30,008 nucleotides of DNA from Basidiobolus meristosporus CBS 931.73 (lineage: Eukaryota; Basidiobolomycota; Basidiobolomycetes; Basidiobolales; Basidiobolaceae): assembly GCA_002104905.1 (NCBI GenBank), contig MCFE01000856.1, positions 1-30,008 on the forward strand, written 5' to 3'. The notes beneath the pieces were generated by a model. It was not told where the DNA came from. It was given only the letters and a program-made list of their open reading frames with translations, and made no database searches. A program made the position numbers and the translations under genes. Positions 10,752-21,176 of this stretch are shown here, in pieces. Positions within the stretch are counted from its first letter, which is position 1. Each line of letters opens with the position of its first letter.

Positions 10752-11520
10752 CGTACACCATCCTGACCTGAAGGGCAGCCTGTTCTATGCAACTACTCGA
10801 GGAACTCATTGAGGAGCCACAATTGAAGGGTAACCTCATATGGGAACTTGCAGAGGACACGATTGGTAAGTTTTCGCGATAACAGATGAAGCACCATTGG
10901 ACAACGTAATGTATCTCATAATTGAGATCTCCCCCTTACTTGTGGATGTACGCGGAGATGATCTAGGACGTACATGTCACTGGCTGTTCCGCACGATCGT
11001 CCCAATGCGTTTTGGGACCCATTTCGCATAGACCCAAACAGCAGCGCTACGACATAGAGGAGGGCCCCCATCGAAGGCGGTTATTATTGTACTGACCTGA
11101 CCTGTTTCATTCTCCGCAAAACCTACATTATTTCCGGTAGAAACCCCTGTATTCACCATATTGTAACCATGTTTGTGAATTCCATCATTCATAGACTCAA
11201 CCTGGAGCAGGGATCGGGGGAACGTGGCTCTTCCTTCTGGAATACCAGTTGTCCCGCTGCGATAGAACTGCTTGGCAAGGATCACTAACCCCATTTGGCA
11301 GGTGTGGTCGACATAGGTATATAAATGTATGGGCATGCATGGATCGTAGAGTATTAGAGAAATCTCACAAAACCTGATTTATATAATTTACAAATCCAAG
11401 TAACTCCTACGCGAAGATACAAGCAATGGTTATATACATGAATACGTTCAAAATCTCTCTGGGATAACCAAATGTGTGGGTAGCTAGAAGTTTACATGAT
11501 ACTTGGGATGAGTACAGCGG
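10752..11520. other. intergenic region with an unassigned 119-codon open frame
   Basis: The minus strand is open at 10977-11336 (119 codons). Its translation is not recognised, and the internal RSGTTGIPEG only superficially resembles an AMP-binding core. On the plus strand a short leucine-rich frame starts at the ATG at 10786 and runs into a GTAAGT at 10865, which could be a first exon but has no identifiable continuation. TATATAAA occurs on the plus strand at about 11318-11325. I do not call a gene here. Confidence 0.35.
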
Positions 11521-12078
11521 CTAAACCAGCCCCTTTCTTTTCTTGTAGAGCTGAGGGTACTTGATGAGAATGGCGGAGAATAGTAGGAAACTAAGGAGTT
11601 GCTGCGATTTGGTGCACGACTCTGCCACAGCAAGGAACCCGATCTCGTCGTCGGTTTTGGGCCACTCAAATAAGGCTATAAGGTTCTTCTCGATCGCGGT
11701 ATAGCAGCACAGGAACTGTCCCTCTTGATAATCCCAGAGGTAGTCGATCGCATCGAGGTTAAAGGTATAGACACCGAAGTCTCCCTTGGGGTAGGTGAGG
11801 TTCAATCTTAAACCTAATGAATTACTAGTGATTTTGATGTAGCCTAGACTGTGTCGCGTTTTGGCTGTGTAGACCTCGGTTCCAGAAGGCTGCGCTCGCA
11901 ACACTACCTTGTGTTTGAACAGACGTGTGGATTCCTTCGAGAGGGAATAGATGTCCTGATGGTCACTTTCACTGTAGATGAAGATTTTCCGCTTGTCCAC
12001 AGCCTTATTGAATTTGTAGATGTGGTCTAGGTCCGGGTGCTGGGAGAGCAAGCTACTGGAACTTGATATGTTAGGCAT
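11521..12078 (-). CDS. small protein with tubby-C-terminal/LURP-one-like fold (tentative)
   Basis: An intact 185-aa frame without introns. A Ser-rich start is followed from about residue 50 by alternating hydrophobic strands: HKVVLRAQPSGTEVYTA, then LGYIKI, LGLRLNLTYP, FGVYTFNLDAIDYLW, FLCCYTAIEKNLIALFEW. This looks like the antiparallel barrel of tubby-like, LURP-one or DUF6593 proteins. A C-terminal hydrophobic helix (QQLLSFLLFSAILIKY) ends in a basic tail, YKKRKGLV. Such proteins bind membranes or phosphoinositides in other settings, but fungal members are mostly uncharacterised. A TATA box lies upstream. No signal peptide. The coding call is fairly firm and the fold assignment weak. Confidence 0.65.
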   Translation of the reverse strand: MPNISSSSSLLSQHPDLDHIYKFNKAVDKRKIFIYSESDHQDIYSLSKESTRLFKHKVVLRAQPSGTEVYTAKTRHSLGYIKITSNSLGLRLNLTYPKGDFGVYTFNLDAIDYLWDYQEGQFLCCYTAIEKNLIALFEWPKTDDEIGFLAVAESCTKSQQLLSFLLFSAILIKYPQLYKKRKGLV

Positions 12079-12259
12079 AGGTGCAGAATGTTATGTGGTC
12101 GATGTAGCAATGGCAAGGGCTTTACTCTGGGAAGTAAAACGAATACTGGTGTAAAGCAAAGGGGCCGAGGGAAATTGGCGGAGTAGATAGGAGTGTCAAT
12201 AGAAAGGTATTTAGCTTAGTCGATTGGAATGGGTCTCAATGGACCGAGGGGCTGCATAG

Positions 12260-12267
12260 TTTATATA
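12260..12267 (-). promoter_or_regulatory. TATA box upstream of the tubby-like gene
   Basis: TATATAAA on the minus strand, about 180 nt upstream of the ATG at 12078. It is correctly oriented for that gene. Motif and position only. Confidence 0.45.
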
Positions 12268-12341
12268 AGCCAGTGACAACTCAGTAGGACAAAGTGGTAT
12301 CAGCAGGCTAGATATGTTTCATCCCTACTGTTTATAGCATC

Positions 12342-12570
12342 ATGACTGCTGGTGAACGAAGCTCATCTACAATCCTCGGCGAGTATTGGCTCCCCCAAGA
12401 ACCAAGTAATCATCGGATACTGGATTCGGCAAGAGAATTAAAAGCTCTCCAGCTGCTCTCAAACGTACTCCAAATTCTCAGACGAACGTTGACATCATAC
12501 CTGTTGTGATCAGAGCCAATGAGCCGCCGGGATTCAGATTTTCCAAGCAATCAGTTCCTAAAGTAGAGCT
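12342..12570 (+). pseudogene. possible SAM-dependent methyltransferase relic (LaeA/Methyltransf_23-like)
   Basis: A 55-codon frame from 12342 to the TGA at 12507-12509 reads GEYWLPQEPSNHRILDSA. That resembles the YxLPND...RLD entry segment of fungal LaeA-like methyltransferases. Just downstream, EPPGFRFSKQSVPK (from 12521) resembles the later segment around the second SAM-binding strand. The glycine-rich SAM motif that should lie between them is missing, and stops follow. I read this as a deleted, decayed copy. Similarity is from memory of the family and is weak. Confidence 0.3.
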
Positions 12571-13938
12571 GCTACACGTAAAATAGCAGAGTCTGCTCTA
12601 GACAGCCAATCCGCGTCGCCTCAGGTCATACAAGCAATCCGAAGGCTTATGATCGATAGATTGAACGGATATACATCTGCCGTCGTGTCAATACCCATCC
12701 CTTCATTTTCCGATTAGCAAGCACCTTGGTGGCATGGCTGACAAGTCGTTTCAGACCGAATCACTTCAGAGGGATGTTCCAAGTCCGGACTCTGGCTTGG
12801 TGGACACGTGAGCAGTTCTCCACCAGTCAATGCTCTAGATACCATTTACTTTTCGATCCATGATCTAACGGGCTTCTTAATCCGGAGGGATGGCCAATAT
12901 AGCCAGCGCATGAAGCGTGTTTGAGGCTGAGGCCCATGTCAAGCGACGACATAGTAGGTTTGCTGAAGCTAAACAATACTGGCACTGGATTTCGATATTT
13001 GGGAACCGATAGGTAAGCAATGCACAATATTAGGCAACCCGATCAGATTAGGCAAATGCTTGACTTCAGATCTGCGCGCGAAATGAGGAAACCTCGATGA
13101 CGCCAAAATGACCGATCTGGGAGTAAAGCATAGATGCTGAGCCGGCATCATGAGGACCGTGGATTGTGAAGAATATGAAGATGAAGGCGAAACAAGTGCC
13201 GCCTCCTTCCGCGATTGAAAATTTGCACAGCTTACGGTGGATGACGCGATTCAGTCAAAAACTCGTTTGTATAACGAGCCCTGCTGTCAACTTACCTTAT
13301 TAGTGGGCAATTACCTTGCATGCCGCCATGTGTTGGTTGACAAGCAGTCACCGCCGATGTAATGTGGAATATTATATAAATAAATACACCACAAAATCTT
13401 GACTAAGAGATGCCCTTATATGGACCAGGTAACATGACCTACATTCCTTAGTATACATAACCTGTTCACCGAACTGTGCCTCCTCTTCTTTCGTCATGTT
13501 CACTAAGCCCTGCTCCTAGACTTGCCAGAAACCAGTTTGGCTTTCGACATTCAGCTTCCATTCGGACAGCCGGAGGAGCAAAATCCGGCCGGATGCCTTG
13601 CAACATCGCTTCTGCTACAAACCCTTGTGGTTGACAACGACCCAATATAACTTGGTCAAACTACAGATTAGGCTGATTCACGACTTGCCTGATTAAAAAT
13701 AGTCTCTATGGTCGAATTACAAGGCTCAATTTTGTTCTGATTCGGCTAAAATTAGCCTTATAGGCCAGAGGTTGGCCATCGTATCGACCTCGATGGTTCC
13801 AAGATCGCGATCATTGGCGAATGACTTGAGATTGTTCCGTAGTGGTAATGCAGGATTTCGTATAATATTCGATTGTGACTTCTTTCTGGTGTTCTCTTCT
13901 ACAAATTTGACCAGTATAACAATCGTTGAGAGTTTTCT
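12571..13938. other. intergenic region, no gene recognised
   Basis: About 1.4 kb with only short open frames on both strands (for example minus 12827-13027, minus 12969-13151, and overlapping frames at 13726-13980). None has recognisable motifs. The last few hundred bases should include the promoter and 5' leader of the synaptobrevin gene. Confidence 0.45.
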
Positions 13939-14448
13939 ATGTATGTCTGACTGCTTCCTTACAAGATGACTAGTTGCCACAGAGTAACATTTCTCCCCAA
14001 CCAGGTCCTCTCCCTATGATGCTCCCTCGTCTGGTGCCCCAACTGGTGGCCCCAACAAAAGCAAGGTGGTCCAACAACAGGTAGATGAAGTGGTGAACAT
14101 CATGCAAGATAATGTGAACCGTGTAATGGAGCGCGGTGAGCGTTTAGATACGCTGAACAACAAAGCTGGTAAGTATACGGGAGATGTGTGATCAGATGTC
14201 ACGCCAAACTAAGCTTTTTTGCCATCTAGAGGATCTTGAAAATGGTGCTTTACAATTCCGCCGAGGCGCAAATCGAGTTCGCAAAAATATGTGGTGGAAG
14301 AACTTTCGACTGAAGTTGATCATCATAGCCATCGTCGTAATAATTCTTCTGGTTGTAATAAGTAAGTTCCATAAGTTCACTATCCCCCCTTCATGTGATA
14401 CTAACTAACACCAAAACAGTTGTCCCTATAGTGACCAAGAATAAGTAA
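13939..14448 (+). CDS. synaptobrevin/VAMP-type R-SNARE (Snc1-like), 4 exons with a split start codon
   Basis: Exons 13939-13940, 14005-14168, 14230-14361 and 14420-14448 give 327 nt and 108 aa, ending KNK-TAA. Introns are 64, 61 and 58 nt with GTATGT or GTAAGT donors. The start codon is AT|G across intron 1, producing MSSPYDAPSS. The codon four triplets upstream of the start is an in-frame TGA, and the unspliced ATG would stop after three codons. The SNARE motif spans about residues 20-78 (QQQVDEVVNIMQDNV, then VMERGERLDTL with the zero-layer arginine at residue 44). It is followed by the juxtamembrane FRRGANRVRKNMWW and one C-terminal transmembrane helix at about 84-103. This is a tail-anchored v-SNARE for secretory vesicle fusion with the plasma membrane or endosomes. 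The length is normal for fungal Snc proteins, and all frames join cleanly. Confidence 0.88.
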
Positions 14449-15295
14449 CAGCCTTCTTTGCTAACGCCCATCCAATTCTCTTAGCTTTCTTCACTTTCTT
14501 GAAGCTTTTGTCTATAATTTTTTTTCTCAATATGTTAATCCAACATTGATTTCCACTTGATGATAGTTTTCAATTTGCTTTGCCACAGAATGAAGCTTTA
14601 CAATAAAACACCCCAGCTATTCCGTCGCCGTTTACCGCTAATCCCATTTTTGATGGATTTTCATAACACCCGTAATGACTAATGACGTACTCTACCTTCT
14701 CTACCATTCTTACGCCAAGCAATGTTACCCAGCCCATTAATTGGCTGAGCATTTGTCTAGGCCGATCCTGTTTTTGTTACATGAGTTACCTCAAAGGTGT
14801 GGATTTGTTTAAAAGGTACGCACTTTGGCAATCAATCAAAAGCTCAGGAGCCTTGCCCATTTATTTCAAGGATGTATTCTAAATCCATGGCTCACTAAAA
14901 AGGAAACCCAGACATTAGAACCATTTTTGCAGAACCAAGCACGCAGTAAAGGATGGTTTCATCACCATAAACTGAAATTCCTTTCAAATATTCAAGCACC
15001 CTTCACTTTCAAAATCGTACACAAGGTTCATTCCAAAAAATGAAACACCTCTAGCCTGATGCTTGGGTTAAAGGGGATAACTATGGAGGGTAATCTTTAC
15101 TCAACGGACAGGATAAACGAGCCAGATTTAAGCTAGAAATAATCAAGTAATAAAGACGATCAAACAACGAGAAAAAGCTTGCCAATTTCTATGTATTCTC
15201 TATTAAATCCCAAACTGCACCAGTACAGGAGTTAACCTAATGATAAATACCGAGTGCTCATGCCAGCTTAAAACAGGCAACTATTAGTTTAGAAG
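14449..15295. other. intergenic region, no gene recognised
   Basis: AT-rich 3' flank of the synaptobrevin gene. Plus-strand frames at 14682-14882 and 14825-15043 are short, overlapping and unrecognised. No structured repeat or RNA gene was seen. Confidence 0.45.
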
Positions 15296-15753
15296 GAAAT
15301 CAAGCAAGATAGTCTTCCGGTTTTTGGACCGTACGAACCAGTTATTGCTAAAGAGCATGCTGGCGAGTTTGTCGGCTTCTCTGAGAAGAGCGTAGAAGCT
15401 ATCACACCTACTCCCCCATTGGTGCTGTCGTAGTGGAAGCTATTATTACCACTTGGCAATCTATGGCTAGGCGTCACGAAGGGTATGCTGGAGAGATATT
15501 GGGGGAATGGGCGCAACGCCCGAGTTGATTGCTCCCAAATCAAATGCACTAAAGACGTGTGGGCTTGTTACATCAGCTGAAGCACCTTGACTGGGTTGCC
15601 ATAGTTTTTACCGAAGCTGCAGCTGCAGGAAAGAAGTATAAAATCTACCTTTCTGGCTTCGGAGAAAATACGCTGGTATGGACGGTTGTTGCTCTGAAAA
15701 TCGAGCGGAAACATAAGCTACAGGTAGTTCTAGCATCTAGCAAGGTCCATTGA
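15296..15753 (+). pseudogene. probable relic of an MDR-family (quinone oxidoreductase/zinc-type ADH) gene
   Basis: Pieces in different plus-strand frames line up in order with medium-chain dehydrogenases. First is a GHE-like region read as EPVIAKEHAGEFVGF (from about 15320). Next is ATPELIAPKSNALK (about 15512), like the ...APKPANLS segment, and then a frameshifted EA-P-LTGLP that matches the ALPLTGLTA landmark. Last is FTEAAAAGKKYKIYLSGFG (about 15609), corresponding to the AGKKVLI-GGxGGVG nucleotide-binding turn, and LQVVLASSK. Frameshifts and a stop after SAEAP show it is not functional. The family assignment rests on motif order, not on a search. Confidence 0.4.
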
Positions 15754-16148
15754 TCACGAAGTGGTTTCTTTGACATGTGGTACTTTAAAGATGGCTCAGT
15801 TATGTCAACATTTGACCCGTACACTCATCCAGCTCCAACCTTCACGTTTAGGCCCAAATTGATAGGATTGTGGCCATTCCTAGGTTGACTGGTTCAAAGA
15901 CTTGAGCCCTGCCTTGCATTAAAAAGATGGTAATTGATATTTACAGTATAGTTTCGTGAATATTCGGGAATAGATGGCAGGCTTTCATTCATAACTTTCA
16001 CATTTCTCCAATCTAGTGGAGATGGAGATGCAATCGTATCAAACAAATTTTGCTTTTTTTACATGGTCATATGAAGCTTCCCAGTTGTCACCAAAGTCAT
16101 TCGTGCAGTGCCTGATGTGTAAATTCCAATCTGGGCCGAATTTATTTT
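15754..16148. other. intergenic, no gene recognised
   Basis: About 0.4 kb between the oxidoreductase relic and the 3' end of the copper-ATPase pseudogene. It could contain further decayed dehydrogenase sequence, but I see no motif. Confidence 0.4.
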
Positions 16149-18205
16149 TTATACACAATTCATTGAGACAATTACTATGTTCATTATTCGTAGGTGTGAT
16201 CTAGCGGTTTTTTTGGCACGGAATTGGTTTAGGTGAAGCGACGAGCAAATAAATGTCACCGATGAAAGCACCATAGCCAATCCTGCAAGTTCCGGAGGGA
16301 GTGGATGTAACCAGAGAGGATAGAACACTGGTATGGCCAGGAAATTGTAGAAAAAGGCCCACGCGAAATTGTAACGGATTCTGCGTAATACTTTCGCCGA
16401 AAGTGATATACTTGGGCGTGTTTAGAATGATAGATGCTGCTTCTGTAGCACGAAAATTCCGGAGGAAGGTGGAATACCGATGTCAGCCTGGCCAATTGAT
16501 TACATCTCCCACCATTGCTACCACTGCGTTTCTTTGATCGAGCATGCCATTGCGAAGCCATGTGAAGTAACGCCCTTTGAATGTACGAGCCGGGTCGATC
16601 GAGACACCTCGAGTTGAGAGAGGCTACTTTGGAAGCCTTCTCTTCAGGCACAACCCGAGCCGTCACTCTCTCGGGTTTAATACCAATCTTAAGGGCGATC
16701 ACTGTAGCAGAGATACGATGACGGTCACCATTTTCGGCGCTCTTCCAGATTGGGATGGATTCACCGGTGATGGTAGATTCGTCAAACGTGGACGTTCCAT
16801 GGTAGAGGGTACTATCACAAGGAATACGTATACCAGGGTTGACTTTTAGTATATCTTCCTGTTGAACAAGTGCAAAATTGATCTCCTCCTCTTGAGAGTT
16901 TTAAATGGGCTGCCCCTCCTTGGTTGTCACAAGGGTGGCAGTTTCTGCCTGCAGCTCCATAAGCTTACTGATGGTATAAGCCTCAAGGAATTTCCCAAGC
17001 AGAATGAGTGTAATCAGGTAGATAATTGTGCCGAAGAATTGATGTCTCTCGGAGCAGCTTTTCTCAACAATGTCGGCAATACAAGTTCCAACCAAAGCAA
17101 AGTAGGCCACACCAGTACCCAAAGAGACTGGCACATCCATGTTTGCCGTATGCGCATATCACAATGATTTTTACGCTTTTCGATGGAATGGCCATGCGAG
17201 GATGAACAGGGGTAGCCAGGATTCACATAATGAGAAATGATACACTGAGTCCTGGGCAAACCTCGGAGGCAAAAGCTCTGCGGACTCTATTTTCCTTAAA
17301 GAGCGCAACATCGAAGATAATTCCGATAACGAAGGCTGGAATAGCGAAGCTGAGGGCCAAAAGAAAACGGATAAGTAGGGAACGTGTTTCATGCGAGTGG
17401 CACTCCTGAGTGGATGGCCAGGGCAGATTCGCTTGAATATTTCGTGGGCCAACCTTTGTAGGATCATGTACTACCACGCCAGATTGCATAAGAAGGTTGA
17501 TCTGGCAGGATATGATACCATCACACTCTCGGAGGTTGGATTCTATACTATTTACACGAGAAGAACAGGCCATGCCAGTGATGCTCAAATTGGTGATAAG
17601 GGTGGGGTTTACGCTGTATTCTTCTTTATCAGATGTGTCGCTTCACTGAACAGTCACCCACTGTAAATCGACTAGATCAAAGCTGATGTTAGAAATCGCT
17701 TCTTCGATAATCTTTCCGAGTTCTTCTTGATCTTCGCTAGCGAATACCGCCACACCGCGGCCAGTGGGTGCACTGCCACCAATGGTCCCTTCAACGATGG
17801 TTTCAACCGCAGAAAGTGCCTTTTCGGTGGTCATCCCTTTGATCTGCATCATAACACGGTATTCTAAAGATTCCTCGCCCTCTTAGGCATAGGAGATGTG
17901 TTCTGTGAATGATTTGGGACCGTCTCCCATTGGAGATCGCCCAGACCATAGCCAATGTTTAAGATAGACCTCTCTATGACTTTGCTTAACCGCTCACGAT
18001 CGTCTGACGTGGAATCAGCTATGCCGCGGCCAGTGAATGAACTGACGCTTATGGAATCCATGACGATTGAATCGATTGCCGCCAAGGCCTTTTCCGTGCT
18101 TTTGACACAGGATGAGGAGCTCATCCCCTCTATTTGCATAATTGCCCGATATAGCAAGCTCTGTCCAGGCTGGGAAACCTTAATGCTCTACAACTCCGAA
18201 GACAT
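16149..18205 (-). pseudogene. copper-transporting P1B-type ATPase (Ccc2/CopA-like) pseudogene
   Basis: The minus strand carries, in order, the parts of a copper pump. The ATG at 18205 is followed by a TAG at codon 6. Three HMA metal-binding domains follow: GMSSSSCVKS at about 18120, GMTTEKALS at about 17830 and GMACSSRVNS at about 17570. All have lost an intact CxxC. Next comes the first membrane helices (FLLALSFAIPAFVIGIIF), then MDVPVSLGTGVAYF, LLGKFLEAY and the actuator TITGES (about 16760). The frame then joins directly to the NGDRHR...LKIGIKPERV segment, so the CPC helix, the DKTGT phosphorylation site and the whole N domain are missing. Later parts (VAMVGD, then GLAMVLSS) are frameshifted. 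An in-frame TAA also interrupts the sequence after KEGQPI. It cannot transport copper. A functional paralogue probably exists elsewhere in the genome. Confidence 0.85.
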
Positions 18206-20777
18206 TTCAGTCTGAAACAGTTTATATAAAGAGCGTGGATTGTTGAAAAGAAGAAATGAGGCAACTGAGTGGTAATGAATGCTAATTTGGATGTTACGTG
18301 GGCAACTCTGGTAAATTTATAGTATTCTCAGTGCCGCGAAGCTTGCCCGATATAGCATTTCCAAACAAAGTGAATAAATTTCTGTTCCTGGATTAAGGAA
18401 TTAGGGCGCAAGAGCGAGTTCAGTCATTGGTCACAAAGCTCAGTATTTACTAAATTGAGATAGCCATAACAGATCCTCTTGGAACTTCGAACATATATAA
18501 TGATGATCCCCAAATTATCAAGGATTTGTTATCAGATTGAATAAACTGAAAAGAAAAAGCTTTCGAGTTCTATAATAGTACCTCAAAAAAGCGGCCAAAA
18601 TCCCTCATATTTACGGTTACTTTACTTTTCGTTAACATTGAATGTTATTCACAGAACAAAATACTGGCCATAGACTTTAGTTTGCAAAAGAGGGGGGGGG
18701 GCTATGTGGATTTTGTTCGTACCGATCTAGCTTGTATCTACGTTCAGGGATGGCCAATCAAAAAATATATCTGGGTATATCATTCTTTTTCATTAAATGC
18801 TTACATCCCCATAGATGAAGATTCATACACTTGCTTTCAGGTTGAAGGCATCCTGGGTGCATACAACAAAGCCATTTCCACTCCATACACGATCTTTTCA
18901 AATACTATGCAACGCAAGAGTAGCAGTGGTAAGCAAACGTGCAAGGGGTTACAAAATTATACAAGATAAGAGTGTCAACAGATTAGACATCCATTATAGG
19001 GATAGTTGGTAGGATGTACATGCGCTTCGTTATGCTATAATTCTATTAGTACACTAGTCAAACTTGTGCGAAATAAGGGGGTTTTTAGCCTTGTGGAACT
19101 ATTTGTTCGCAAGGCGATAGGTAAATGGCGATATACATATTTTCACAGATTGCAAGCCAACTGCTGAACAAGTAAAGATAAGATCATAAGAAGTTGATAC
19201 TAGAGATGGTTTTGATCACTACTCAATCGTTTATAAAATGCAGTGCTAGCAATGCCTTTTCACAGACAGAACCGTGCTGTTGCCATTGAATTCCATTACG
19301 GTCTGACTGATAGAGATAACGAATGTGGTGAAGAACGCTAGAGTACGTCAGCAAATACGGAAGAAAGTTCTCACAGATGACCACCATCCCTATCCTTATG
19401 TTCTGATCACCAATATAATGAAGATAGATACGGTAATGAATGCGATGGAGATGTTTCTCGCTACGACCACAAACATATCAACGAGTATCGGAGAGGAACC
19501 TGTCATAGAAATGTATATCAAAGTCACTTCCTTGGTTGCCTAAAAACTGACATAAAAATTCGTTAAAAAACTGGCATCTCAAAGATTTCAAACGACTTTA
19601 TGTATTCAGTGAATGAATTTGGGCGAAACCAATCACATTGATAAAATTCTATGAATCAGGCAGAGATTGGGAAGGAGTTGACAGAGCCTCTGAGTTCAGT
19701 ACGATGCATATCAGGTTGTGCAGAATTCTAAAATCAAGGCTGAAATTTTTAAGAATGTATTACTTGCAAAATGTCGTACATCCCTTCCTGCTACAAGGTG
19801 GCTTGCCGCTTCATCACGTGCACACTCAGCCGAATTCACAGCATTTGACTTGGCTACTATCTAACATACAAAGCAATATCTTCAATAACAATAAATATAG
19901 ATCCAATAATAGTGATAGCCAGTACTTTAGTTATTATTTGCAAAAAAATCGCTTATTGGGAGAATCATGGATACTGGGGATTGAGGATACCTCATGTATA
20001 GTGAAATATACACCCACTCCAGAAGCATCACCCAACTCTATTTTCAATGCTGGCTTGGCTGCAATACCTGTGAACAAGGCCACGATATATCAAGTGGGTT
20101 ACACCGGAAATACCAAATAGATTGATAGTGCACACATATATTTATCATTAGTGGTTTGCAAAATAGGGCCAACTTGCGCAGTTCATATATTACATACTAT
20201 CGCCCACACCATGCTTGTTCCCTCATTCCCAAGCGTTGATCAGACCATTTTCGGCAAAAAGGATTGTGTGTGGAGGTGGTTGGATCCTTTCCTGCATCAA
20301 CTGAAGCAAGGACAGTTAAAGGATTGATCACCTGCTGAGAAAAATATTCGTCTCACTATTCGTGACTTTAATGGATATCCAAACGGTTAGCGTTTCGATG
20401 TTTAGTAATCTCATTGAGAAGGCAGTAGTTTAGTCGTATTTGTGGTTGCTGTGTCACTAACAGGTCAAGTATTGGAAAAACTGACCAGCTGCCTATATAA
20501 TACAGCATGTTCAGTTGACAAGTATGAGTAGGGCATTGTGTGAGCTTTACTACGCGCTAGTATGTATTCCTAATTTGTCAAGTGCCGATGCCTCCTAAAT
20601 CAATATTCTTTTTTTTTCATGTGAATATTGTCTAGTATAAGTTGCTCAGAGCATACTGCTGGTTAATGCTAGCTGGCCTTAGTATGCATCAACCTTATTG
20701 CTGGAGCCCACATTCAATGATTCATAATATACCATTGGATCTCGTTAGTAGTATGAACATACAAAGGTTCTAAGCAA
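18206..20777. other. AT-rich subtelomeric stretch, no gene recognised
   Basis: About 2.6 kb with only unassigned open frames, including plus 18682-18969 (95 codons), plus 19325-19543 and plus 19638-20120. The reverse strand of 19325-19543 encodes a hydrophobic segment (ILVDMFVVVARNISIAF) that could be a membrane-protein relic. There is a G10 homopolymer at 18692-18701. No mobile element ends or RNA genes were identified. Confidence 0.45.
19638..20120 (+). CDS. hypothetical 160-codon open frame
   Basis: The longest unassigned frame in this stretch, 160 aa. It has no signal peptide, an Asn/Ser-rich middle (around NNNKYRSNNSDS) and no recognised domain. Base composition is like the surrounding non-coding DNA, and no TATA box or splice signals stand out. 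It may well be a chance frame, and I list it only for completeness. Confidence 0.15.
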   Translation: MIKFYESGRDWEGVDRASEFSTMHIRLCRILKSRLKFLRMYYLQNVVHPFLLQGGLPLHHVHTQPNSQHLTWLLSNIQSNIFNNNKYRSNNSDSQYFSYYLQKNRLLGESWILGIEDTSCIVKYTPTPEASPNSIFNAGLAAIPVNKATIYQVGYTGNTK

Positions 20778-21176
20778 TTAGCTACATTTTCCTACGTAGT
20801 TGACAGTCAATTCACCATGTTTAACGTCATTATCCTCAGGATACCCCAATGGAACACTGCCACATTCATTGCAGCCATGATTTTGCAGTTCATGGAGTAA
20901 TGACCAGGCTTTAGAGGTAGTAATTGAACTACCAGTTTTTTGTGTAAAAGCAGTAATATCACCAAGGATACGGCAGTTAGCTGTAATTCTTACTCCAGGC
21001 CCATAAGAATTTCCGCTTGGAAGACTACAAATCTTAGCCACCAGTTGGTTCGAACTATTTACAGTAATAGCACATTCACTACCACCACGGTAGTTAATTC
21101 CGAGACCGTCTACTACACTTAGTACCACCATGCTGAAGAAAGCAGTGCCTCCAAAGGTGATGGTTGATGTTTTCAT
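20778..21176 (-). CDS. KP4-like secreted protein (killer-toxin KP4 family)
   Basis: An intact, intron-less 132-aa frame. A hydrophobic signal peptide covers residues 1-24 (FFSMVVLSVV core, probable cleavage before LGINYRG). The mature part is about 108 aa with six cysteines at residues 35, 50, 68, 102, 105 and 131. Family landmarks are LGINYRGGSECAI at the mature N-terminus, NHGCNECGSVPL and the C-terminal HGELTVNYVGKC. KP4 proteins are small disulfide-bonded alpha/beta proteins. The founding member is a killer toxin encoded by a double-stranded RNA virus of smut fungi and blocks calcium uptake. Cellular homologues occur in many fungi and some mosses, with roles in fungal antagonism or plant interaction. 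The founding member has more cysteines, so fewer disulfides are expected here. No damage is visible. Its subtelomeric, relic-rich setting fits a fast-evolving accessory gene. Confidence 0.85.
   Translation of the reverse strand: MKTSTITFGGTAFFSMVVLSVVDGLGINYRGGSECAITVNSSNQLVAKICSLPSGNSYGPGVRITANCRILGDITAFTQKTGSSITTSKAWSLLHELQNHGCNECGSVPLGYPEDNDVKHGELTVNYVGKCS

Noticed and set aside
11231-11261. RSGTTGIPEG resembling the AMP-binding core of adenylate-forming enzymes
   Set aside because: No other motif of the family occurs in the 119-codon frame, and the following residues do not fit.
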